This document shows positions 1 to 5,684 of a DNA stretch of 5,684 nucleotides, one piece after another. The notes under the pieces are model-generated. The model had not been told where the DNA came from and did no database searches. It worked only from the letters and a program-made list of their open reading frames with translations. The stretch spans positions 1-5,684 of the forward strand of contig JABCZE010000123.1 in assembly GCA_013289785.1 (NCBI GenBank). Direction: 5' to 3'. Source of the DNA: Vulcanimicrobiota bacterium. Lineage in GTDB: Bacteria > Vulcanimicrobiota > Vulcanimicrobiia > Vulcanimicrobiales > Vulcanimicrobiaceae. Each line of letters opens with the position of its first letter. The stretch's first letter is position 1. The position numbers and the translations under genes were made by a program.

Positions 1-1
1 C

Positions 2-361
2 TGGGCACCGACGATTTCGAACGCTCCCTCAAGCATCACCGCTGGCCAAACCTATCAGATTTCGGGCACGCAGTTCAACGGGTTGTCGCAGGCGATGGCC
101 TACGGCGACGAGTTCCAAAACGCGACGAACTATCCGTTAGTGCGCATCACCATGAGCTCGAGCGGACACGTCTATTACTTGCGCACGCACAACCACAGCA
201 CGATGGGCGTCGCAACCGGCAGCGCGACCGTTTCGACGAACTTCGACGTTCCCAGCGGCATCCCGTCGGGCTCCGGTCAACTCGTCGTGGTCGCGAACGG
301 AATCGCGTCGCAGGCGGTGACAATTACCGTTTCGGGAAGCGATCGGCGGCGGCGCCACTGA
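2..361 (+). CDS. C-terminal end of a kelch/galactose-oxidase-like protein (5' partial)
   Basis: The reading frame is open from base 2 to a TGA at 359-361 and gives 119 residues. The real start lies upstream of the window, and the in-frame TTG at 83 is only an internal Leu codon. The segment reads WAPTISNAPSSITAGQTYQI, then SGTQFNGLSQ, YGDEFQNATNYPLVRI, HVYYLRTHNHSTMGVATG, FDVPSGIPSG and LVVVANGIAS. This pattern (G-x-x-Y-x-I-x-G-x-x-F/L-N-G, then YGD-x-x-Q-x-x-TNYP-x-VR) is the all-beta C-terminal domain (DUF1929-like) that follows kelch beta-propellers in galactose/glyoxal-oxidase-like proteins. The propeller itself is not in view, so no enzymatic activity can be claimed. Such proteins are usually secreted. 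The protein ends in an odd arginine-rich tail (SDRRRRH) encoded by a run of CGG codons. The next gene is convergent, with its stop only 13 bases away (362-374), and I see no hairpin terminator in that gap. The family call is good; the function is open. Confidence 0.8.
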   Translation, partial: WAPTISNAPSSITAGQTYQISGTQFNGLSQAMAYGDEFQNATNYPLVRITMSSSGHVYYLRTHNHSTMGVATGSATVSTNFDVPSGIPSGSGQLVVVANGIASQAVTITVSGSDRRRRH

Positions 362-374
362 CCAACGCTTTACC

Positions 375-2873
375 TTAGCCTCTCGGAGTAGCTGCCGGCG
401 TCATCGGCGCTCTGGGATTCTTGGCGGCATGCACGAGCGCAGCCAGATGCGCTCGGGTCACCGCATCGTGACTGCCGTTCATCGCGGTCGCGGCGTCGCG
501 AGCGATCCGCAACAGCTCCGCTGCAGCGAGCGCTTGTGCGTCGGCCGGCGTGCCTTTTAGCGGCGCCATCACTAGGATTGCTAGCCGTCCCACATACGCA
601 CTCTGCAAGTTCCGCGAGACCAACGGAATCGTCGCGGCGTGCAGATCGTCGAAGATCCCCGCGTGCAGCCAATCGAACAGGTCCGCGATCGTCATCGTCG
701 GCTGCGTCGATTCGGCCGGGTTTTCGTCGATGCGCTGCAGCACCAGCGGTTTGAAAAGATAGTCGACCGCGGCGAGTTGCGCGCGGTTGATCTGCTCGAC
801 CAGTGGAAAATCGTGGCGGTCGGGCGGATCGTACGCCCACTTCGGAAGGTTCCCATAGCCCTCCCAACTCGTATAACCGTATCCCGCCCACTCCGAATAG
901 CGCAGCCGGTTCAACACCGAAACCGGCACGGCTAGCGCGTTCGGATTAAAGAGCGCCGCGTCGAGCACGCTCATCGCGCGGCGTTCGGTCGCCAAGCTAA
1001 CCGGTACGATCGGCGGCTGCGCGCCGGGATCCCCCGCGTGGGCCCAAGAGAGGTATTGGCCGCCGAGGTAATGCGCCGGCACGATCGCACAGTTGTCGTA
1101 ACGCCGCAAGAGTAAGCCGACGATGTCACGCTCCTGCTCGTAGGCGTTTCCGCTTGCAGGCCAGTATTTGTTGACCGCCGCAAGCTGGTCGCGATCCATT
1201 TTCATCTGAACGTCGCACCATGAAAGCGGATCGTTGGTCAGCATCCCTTGTTCCACGCGCGGGTCGGCGGCGTGCCCCGTTGCATAATCGACGTCTTCAT
1301 CGGAGGCATAGCGCGTCCAGGGGTTCGACCACGCCGAAGCCCAGCGCCGCAACGTCGGCACCTCTTCTTGCGGAGTCTGTGCACCGGGAATGTGTGCGTA
1401 GCCGAACTTGATCGCGTAGTAGTCGTACGGGCCAATCGTCGTTTGGAAGAACTCTCCCTGTTTATACGGCTGCGGCCAAAGATTCAGCGGCGCATACTCC
1501 ATCGCGCTCGACGTAATCCCGTGCTCGCGCGTGAACGCCATGCTCTGCAGATCGGCGGCGCTATACGCTTCGTGGCCGATGAAGTTGTGCTGCATGCCCA
1601 TATTATGGCCCATCTCGTGCAGGACCGTGGCGAAGAGCGAGTCGTGGAGAAACGCTCCGGGCATCGGGTCGGTCGTGCGGCCGTATCGCACCGGATCGAC
1701 GATGTATTGCCACGTAAACCGCGGCGAGCTGCCGACGACCGCCGAAACCAGCACGCCGGTCCGAATCTCTTCGCCGGTGAGCGGATTGAACAGCGTCTGC
1801 GAGTCGGCGCCGAAGCTCGGCTGGGTTTCGTTGAGCCACCGGATTACGCTGTAGCGCACGTCGTCCGGATCCCAGTTCGGATCGTCCGGCTGATCGCGCA
1901 CGACCACCGCGTTGAGGATTCCGATCTTTTCAAAGGCTTTATTCCAGTCCAGACACGCGTCGCGGATCGCGCCACGGTAGGCCGGGGGAATCGTGTTGCT
2001 CAGGTAGATGACCATCGGGTGCCGCGCCGCCGAAGGATGGCCGGGATCGGCGGGGTCGAAGTTCCACCGGACGATGTAGGGCAGTTGGCGTTGCGCGCGG
2101 GTATCGTTGGCGAAGTCGAGATAGATGTCGTCGTACAGCCCGACGCGATCGTCCATCAACCGCGGGCGGTAATCGTCGTGCGGCATCTGCACGAAGTTAT
2201 AAACGACGCGCATCAGAATGCGGCGCGCATCGGGCGCGGTATCGATCACGTGGCTGGCATCGCTTGCCCAAGTTTGAGCCACGGTGATCACGTCGTTCTC
2301 GGGAAATGCCTTGACGGTATCGAAATACGAGAGCGACGGGTCGAGCCGATAGGCTTTATCGGGTGGAATCGCATCGTTGATGATGTTGCGCAGATCGATG
2401 TTGTCGCTAAGGAGCGAGGAAAGATCGAAGATGACGCTTCCGGTCGCTGAGTTTTCGGCGACGATTTTGCCGATCCCGACGACGGAGTCGGGGAAGCCTG
2501 ATTCGTTGGCGAGCTGCGCCGACGCGCTCGATCCGGCGTGCGCGTACCAGTTCCGCCACACCATGACGATCGAGTCCCCGCGCCGCTGGAAACGGATGAT
2601 TTGCGTAGGCAGATAATCGGTATCGCCCCACCAAACCGGATCCTGACCGATCCCGTTCCCCGGCACGATCGTTTCCAGGAAATCCACGTCGAGCTGACTG
2701 GGGGTCAGCTCGAGATACGTTCCGCCTTCCTTCTGCCAGATCGTGAACAGGCCCCGAGCGGCGTGCGCCCCGGCGGTAAAGGTGGCGTATGGCTGCGCGG
2801 CACGCGCGCCGGCCGGCACGAAGAAGAAGAGCGGGGCGGCAAGCAGCGCCGCGGTCAAAAGCGTCCGGTTCAT
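375..2873 (-). CDS. Exported zinc-dependent metalloprotease, DUF5117/DUF4953 (Met-zincin) family
   Basis: Predicted exported zinc endopeptidase; the substrate is unknown. Numbering is from the ATG at 2873 (832 aa). Residues 1 to about 25 (MNRTLLTAALLAAPLFFF, then a GARA/AQ boundary) form a signal peptide. The N-terminal part, to about residue 220, matches the DUF5117 region that precedes the catalytic domain. The catalytic HExxHxxGxxH motif is HEMGHNMGMQH at 419-429, so His419, His423 and His429 bind zinc and Glu420 is the general base. A candidate Met-turn, SAMEY, follows at 456-460. The long C-terminal region, ending in a basic, proline-rich tail, is typical; the length (usually about 800-900 aa) and order fit an intact enzyme. 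An in-frame GTG at 2888 would add five residues (MKIRP). I prefer the ATG because the signal peptide begins right after it and a weak GGTGA (2885-2889, minus strand) lies 11 bases upstream. The stop is TAA at 375-377. It is transcribed away from the S-4TM/M28 pair and probably shares an upstream region with it. Confidence 0.92.
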   Translation of the reverse strand: MNRTLLTAALLAAPLFFFVPAGARAAQPYATFTAGAHAARGLFTIWQKEGGTYLELTPSQLDVDFLETIVPGNGIGQDPVWWGDTDYLPTQIIRFQRRGDSIVMVWRNWYAHAGSSASAQLANESGFPDSVVGIGKIVAENSATGSVIFDLSSLLSDNIDLRNIINDAIPPDKAYRLDPSLSYFDTVKAFPENDVITVAQTWASDASHVIDTAPDARRILMRVVYNFVQMPHDDYRPRLMDDRVGLYDDIYLDFANDTRAQRQLPYIVRWNFDPADPGHPSAARHPMVIYLSNTIPPAYRGAIRDACLDWNKAFEKIGILNAVVVRDQPDDPNWDPDDVRYSVIRWLNETQPSFGADSQTLFNPLTGEEIRTGVLVSAVVGSSPRFTWQYIVDPVRYGRTTDPMPGAFLHDSLFATVLHEMGHNMGMQHNFIGHEAYSAADLQSMAFTREHGITSSAMEYAPLNLWPQPYKQGEFFQTTIGPYDYYAIKFGYAHIPGAQTPQEEVPTLRRWASAWSNPWTRYASDEDVDYATGHAADPRVEQGMLTNDPLSWCDVQMKMDRDQLAAVNKYWPASGNAYEQERDIVGLLLRRYDNCAIVPAHYLGGQYLSWAHAGDPGAQPPIVPVSLATERRAMSVLDAALFNPNALAVPVSVLNRLRYSEWAGYGYTSWEGYGNLPKWAYDPPDRHDFPLVEQINRAQLAAVDYLFKPLVLQRIDENPAESTQPTMTIADLFDWLHAGIFDDLHAATIPLVSRNLQSAYVGRLAILVMAPLKGTPADAQALAAAELLRIARDAATAMNGSHDAVTRAHLAALVHAAKNPRAPMTPAATPRG

Positions 2874-2965
2874 TGGGCGAATCTTCACCCGAACCGTTTT
2901 CCGCCCTGCGGCATATAGCCGTGCGCGTAGGCTTCCGCGGCTCGGACGCGGAATTGTCGCGGCCG
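2874..2965. promoter_or_regulatory. Divergent intergenic region, probable promoters for both directions
   Basis: These 92 bases separate the metalloprotease start (minus strand) from the S-4TM start (plus strand), so promoters for both transcripts should lie here or just inside the flanking genes. The only AT-rich spot is the quasi-palindrome GGCATATAGCC at 2910-2920. It offers a -10-like TATAGC on the plus strand (2914-2919) and a TATATG on the minus strand. Neither has a recognisable TTGACA-like -35 box about 17 bases upstream. The region's role follows from gene orientation; the exact elements are a weak guess. Confidence 0.35.
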
Positions 2966-3871
2966 ATGGCGTCTACCGACTTCAGCATCAATCGCCAGAA
3001 TGACGCGGAAGCCTTGCGATATCGCGCGGCCGCCGACCGGCACTACGCCAAAGTCGCGCTCGCGCGGCGGATCGAAGGCGTTATCGTCGTGGGCTCCATC
3101 GCACTCGGCTTTTTTTCGGCCGGCAGTGCAACGCTACAGCTCGTGCCCGCGCTCTGGGCCCTTGCATTTGCGGTCGCAGAGTCCTCGCTCATCTACCACG
3201 TCGTGCTGACGAATCGTCATGCCGGAGCGCAGTTGGCCGATTGTTTTGACCGCTGCGTGTTTTCCGAGCTACCCAACCTGCATCTGCCGTTCCCGGATTC
3301 CCTCGACGCGCTTACCGTAGATTCCGGGCGCCACGTGGGGTTGGGCGATTTGGTCGATCGCCTCTCGAACTGGTACGACCGCCGGCTGGGAGCGTTTCCT
3401 AGGGAGATCGCCCATCTTGCGGCGCTTCGGATCAACGCCTTCTGGGACGCGGCCCTACGCGGGTCGTACATCGTCGGAATGTGCGCGATCGCGAGCGTCG
3501 TTGCGATTGCCGCGCTCTTCATTTTCTCGCGCAATGGCGTGACGACCGAACGCCTCATTATCAACGTGCTCATTCCCTTTTCGCCGGCAATCCTCTGGTT
3601 CGCGCGCGAACTCGTCGAGCAGATCGATGCGCGAGCGCGAAAACGCGACTTAGAGCAGTGCATCGACGTGCTTTGGGATGCGAGCAACGGCATTGGCGTA
3701 AACCGTTCGATCGCCGCCGAAGTCGATTATCTGCAAACGCTGCTCTTCGCGTATCGCCGAACCGATGGTTCGGTCCCGAGCTGGCTCTATCGGACCGCTC
3801 GAATGCGACTGCACCGCGATATCACCTTGTTGATGGCGCGTCTCGTACAGCAAAGGAGACTCCACACTTGA
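2966..3871 (+). CDS. S-4TM family putative pore-forming effector
   Basis: A 301-residue predicted inner-membrane protein. The N-terminal signature INRQNDAEALRYRAA (8-22) and HYAK (26-29) matches the family's RQN...AL...A...LY..AK opening. Two helices follow (about 39-55 and 57-77), then the family-like GAQLADCFDRCVFSELP (87-103). A soluble middle carries WYD (136-138) and the LRINAFWDAALR block (154-165). A second helix pair (about 168-188 and 197-213) comes next, then a charged helix and the tail block YLQTLLFAYR...VPSWLY (255-275). This 2+2 helix plan and these blocks are those of S-4TM (PF18159). The family is known by comparative genomics as a predicted membrane-perforating effector in nucleotide-activated SMODS/CBASS-like conflict systems. 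No nucleotidyltransferase is in view. The ATG at 2966 was chosen because family homology begins there; its Shine-Dalgarno is poor, and an in-frame TTG at 2954 is a lesser option. The stop TGA overlaps the next start, implying an operon. Family recognition rests on memory of the motifs; the pore activity is inferred. Confidence 0.82.
   Translation: MASTDFSINRQNDAEALRYRAAADRHYAKVALARRIEGVIVVGSIALGFFSAGSATLQLVPALWALAFAVAESSLIYHVVLTNRHAGAQLADCFDRCVFSELPNLHLPFPDSLDALTVDSGRHVGLGDLVDRLSNWYDRRLGAFPREIAHLAALRINAFWDAALRGSYIVGMCAIASVVAIAALFIFSRNGVTTERLIINVLIPFSPAILWFARELVEQIDARARKRDLEQCIDVLWDASNGIGVNRSIAAEVDYLQTLLFAYRRTDGSVPSWLYRTARMRLHRDITLLMARLVQQRRLHT
3757..3773 (+). repeat. Perfect 7-bp inverted repeat inside the S-4TM coding end
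   Basis: CCGAACC (3757-3763) and GGTTCGG (3767-3773) are exact reverse complements separated by GAT, so the mRNA could fold into a short GC-rich hairpin. It encodes RTDGS in the S-4TM protein and sits about 95 bases before the start of the M28 gene. No T-run follows, so it is not an intrinsic terminator. It may be coincidental in GC-rich coding DNA, or it may affect expression of the downstream gene. Confidence 0.35.
3852..3858 (+). promoter_or_regulatory. Strong Shine-Dalgarno for the TTG-started M28 gene
   Basis: AAAGGAG lies inside the last codons of the S-4TM gene and ends nine bases before the TTG at 3868. It is the best ribosome-binding site in the window. It decides the unusual TTG start of the peptidase gene, which also immediately precedes a typical signal peptide. 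It shows the downstream gene is translated from within the S-4TM message. Confidence 0.8.
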
Positions 3872-5684
3872 TCCGCCGCTCTCTCGCAATCGCTGCCTTC
3901 CTCGCCTGCGCCGCCGCACTCATCGCCGGGCCGGCTCGTTCGCAGACTTCCGACGCCGCCCTGATCGGCTGGGCCGCCGGTCCGGACGTCGCTGCGGAGT
4001 TGTCTTCCGAGAAAACGATGATGCGCGTGCCCAGCAGCGACAACGCGATGGAGATCGAACGCCACCTTTCGTCGGTTCCGCATCGCGCGACCTCGGCTGC
4101 CGATTTCGCCACCGCGATGTACGTCAAGGAACGCCTGGAACGCGACGGGTTCATAGCGCGCGTGCAAGAATATGAAGTCCAGTTCACCGGCCCGCTCGAG
4201 CAAAGCTTGACGCTGCTCTCTCCGCGGCAGATGAACTTCGATCTATTGGAAGGCACGCCGGGCCGCCATACCAAGTGGGAACTGCTGGCGGGCCAGCCGT
4301 TTCTCGAGGAATCGGGCGACGGTACCGTCACCGGTCCGGTCGTCTACGTCAACACCGCGTCGAAGGACGATCTCGCCGAGATCGACGCGCGCCACGTCAG
4401 CTTGCAAAGCGCGGTGGTTCTCGTACGCCTAGGCGCTCCCGGCGGCGGCGGCTTTCGTTCGCTCGATCCAACCTACATCGCATATAACGAACTACGCAAA
4501 CGCGGAGCCGCGGCGATCCTGGAGTTCATGGAACCGGGAACGACCGGCTACGGCGGCGGCGCGATGTGGCCCAACGGCAACTTCAAGAACACGAACATGG
4601 CCGAACGCATGAGCGGGATGTCGCCGCGCGGCTTCATGATGTTTCCCCCGGGCGATCCGACGATGGCCGGCAAGGCGCCCGTCGTCGGGCTCCCGCACAA
4701 GAGTTGGAACGACATTCCGCATGCGACGATTCCCGAGTTAAGCATCACCCAGAGCACCGCGCGAACGCTGCTGGCCGGCTTGACCGGTCAAGTCGTGCCG
4801 CAATCGTGGCATCCGATGTTCGAGTTCGTCCAGCACTTCGGCGGCAACGAGATCGTCCGCGTCCACACGAAGTTCGAACGCAAAGTCAAAACCATTTGGT
4901 TGGTTTTCGGCGACATGAAAGGCAGCGCGCAGCCCGACTCGATCGTGATGATCGGCAGCCACCGCGATGCAATGACCTTCGGCGCCATCGATCCGGGTAG
5001 TGGTACGACCGTCCTGCTCCAAGACGCCGACGCCTTCCACGCGCTGGCCGCGCAAGGCTGGCGGCCCAAGCGCACGATCGAGTTTGCATCCTGGGACGGC
5101 CACGAACTCGGCCTCTTCGGATCGGCGGCCTACATCTATGAGAACGGGCCGCAACTGCGCACCAACGTCTTTCAGTACATCAACACCGATCAGCTTACGA
5201 CCGGCGATCCATTTGTCGTCAGCGCTTCGCCGGGACTCTTTGCTTTCATGAAGCAAATCTGCGACGTCGTGCCGGCGGTCGACGGCAAAGGCACTTTAGG
5301 CGGGCGCGACCAGCGCGTCGATCCGCTACTCAACCCGATGGGCGGCGGATCGGACCATCAGAACTTTGCGTACATGCTCGGCGTGCCGAGCACCAGCAAC
5401 GGTTATTACGGTTCGTTCGGCGCCCATCACACCGCCGAAGATAATCTCGACGGTTTGCGCACCTACGACCCCGGCCTCAAGCAGGCCGTCATCACGGCCC
5501 AAGTCACCGGCATCCAGGCAATGCGCGCGGCCAGCGCCACGGTCGACCCGTTGCGAGTCGAAGAGATTCCGGCGCAGTTGCTCAAGGATCTCACGGCGTT
5601 ACAAGTCGCCGCGATCACGCGCACCAACGGCGCGACGACGCTCAGCGAGCTGCGTGCGCCGCTCGCGGCCTACCTTGCCGCTGC
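3868..5684 (+). CDS. Exported M28B peptidase homologue, glutamate carboxypeptidase II-like (3' partial)
   Basis: The frame is open from the TTG at 3868 to the window end (605 codons; the family usually has about 700-750). The TTG overlaps the S-4TM stop (TTGA) and follows AAAGGAG. Residues 1 to about 25 form a signal peptide (MIRRSLAIAAFLACAAALIA, with ARS/Q as the likely cut), so it acts outside the cytoplasm. LSSVPHRATS (68-77) matches the N-terminal IPHLAGT-type block. A PA-type insert (about 135-300) includes VTGPVVYVN and AAAILEF. The M28 core spans about 325-540. Against human glutamate carboxypeptidase II the zinc ligands are His365 (SHRD), Asp375 (AIDPGSG), Glu413, Asp441 (YINTD) and His521 (AHHTAED). 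The 10-38-28 residue spacing of the first four equals that of the human enzyme. The catalytic-base position is His412 (WDGHE in place of WDAEE or WDGEE), so ordinary aminopeptidase/carboxypeptidase activity is doubtful. From about 555 the sequence resembles the start of the transferrin-receptor-like dimerisation domain. The substrate is unknown. Confidence 0.9.
   Translation, partial: MIRRSLAIAAFLACAAALIAGPARSQTSDAALIGWAAGPDVAAELSSEKTMMRVPSSDNAMEIERHLSSVPHRATSAADFATAMYVKERLERDGFIARVQEYEVQFTGPLEQSLTLLSPRQMNFDLLEGTPGRHTKWELLAGQPFLEESGDGTVTGPVVYVNTASKDDLAEIDARHVSLQSAVVLVRLGAPGGGGFRSLDPTYIAYNELRKRGAAAILEFMEPGTTGYGGGAMWPNGNFKNTNMAERMSGMSPRGFMMFPPGDPTMAGKAPVVGLPHKSWNDIPHATIPELSITQSTARTLLAGLTGQVVPQSWHPMFEFVQHFGGNEIVRVHTKFERKVKTIWLVFGDMKGSAQPDSIVMIGSHRDAMTFGAIDPGSGTTVLLQDADAFHALAAQGWRPKRTIEFASWDGHELGLFGSAAYIYENGPQLRTNVFQYINTDQLTTGDPFVVSASPGLFAFMKQICDVVPAVDGKGTLGGRDQRVDPLLNPMGGGSDHQNFAYMLGVPSTSNGYYGSFGAHHTAEDNLDGLRTYDPGLKQAVITAQVTGIQAMRAASATVDPLRVEEIPAQLLKDLTALQVAAITRTNGATTLSELRAPLAAYLAA

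Noticed and set aside
1248..2450. 400-codon open frame on the plus strand, antisense to the metalloprotease
   Set aside because: It lies wholly opposite a gene with an intact catalytic motif and signal peptide. Its product is Arg/Val/His-rich with no recognisable domain, as expected of a high-GC antisense shadow frame.
2789..2965. 59-codon N-terminal extension of the S-4TM gene
   Set aside because: The extension is Arg/Ala-rich, lies antisense to the metalloprotease signal-peptide region, and precedes the point where family similarity begins (the ATG at 2966).
2407..2991. 194-codon minus-strand frame overlapping the metalloprotease 5' end and the divergent spacer
   Set aside because: Arg-rich, low-complexity product in a shifted frame of the metalloprotease. 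It would overlap both real genes and matches no family I know.
3217..3693. 158-codon minus-strand frame opposite the S-4TM gene
   Set aside because: Ser/Arg-rich product with no domain; the opposite strand carries the coherent four-helix protein.
3822..4331. Two overlapping minus-strand frames across the S-4TM/M28 junction (a possible antitoxin or immunity gene was considered)
   Set aside because: Both products are low-complexity and lie opposite the signal peptide and N-terminal block of the M28 gene. No ribosome-binding site or family similarity supports them.
4738..5256. 172-codon minus-strand frame opposite the M28 core
   Set aside because: The plus strand here encodes a clear M28B active site with conserved spacing; the antisense product is a shadow.
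3868..5684. Calling the M28 protein a true glutamate carboxypeptidase
   Set aside because: Fold and zinc ligands match, but the catalytic base is His and substrate-pocket residues cannot be assigned by eye, so only the family is named.

Overview
The window reads as a high-GC bacterial chromosome segment with four protein-coding genes, densely packed. Three of the four products look exported. No RNA gene, insertion sequence, CRISPR array or phage gene is visible. The protein families and the styling of the kelch-type C-terminus would fit an environmental lineage such as Candidatus Eremiobacterota (WPS-2) or Acidobacteriota. That placement is an impression from remembered family members, not a demonstrated assignment.

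Layout. (1) Positions 2-361, plus strand: the last 119 codons of a gene that begins outside the window, the C-terminal beta-sandwich of a kelch/galactose-oxidase-like protein. (2) Positions 375-2873, minus strand: a complete exported zinc metalloprotease of the DUF5117/DUF4953 (Met-zincin) type, with an intact HExxHxxGxxH site. It runs tail to tail with gene 1 across a 13-base gap. (3) Positions 2966-3871, plus strand: a 301-residue four-helix membrane protein that I recognise as an S-4TM family putative pore-forming effector. It is divergent from the metalloprotease, with a 92-base shared upstream region. (4) Position 3868 to the window end, plus strand: an exported M28B peptidase of the glutamate carboxypeptidase II/transferrin-receptor type. 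It starts at a TTG that overlaps the stop of gene 3 and follows a strong Shine-Dalgarno sequence. It is cut by the window end.

How they may work together. Genes 3 and 4 form a tightly coupled pair. S-4TM proteins are known mainly as predicted membrane-damaging effectors of nucleotide-signal (SMODS/CBASS-like) conflict systems, yet no nucleotide cyclase or sensor is in the window. The coupled partner is instead an exported peptidase homologue. That homologue keeps all five expected zinc ligands but has His where the family's catalytic base Glu should be. The S-4TM/M28B pair is the most unusual thing here. Whether it is a functional unit or a chance juxtaposition needs comparison of homologous loci.
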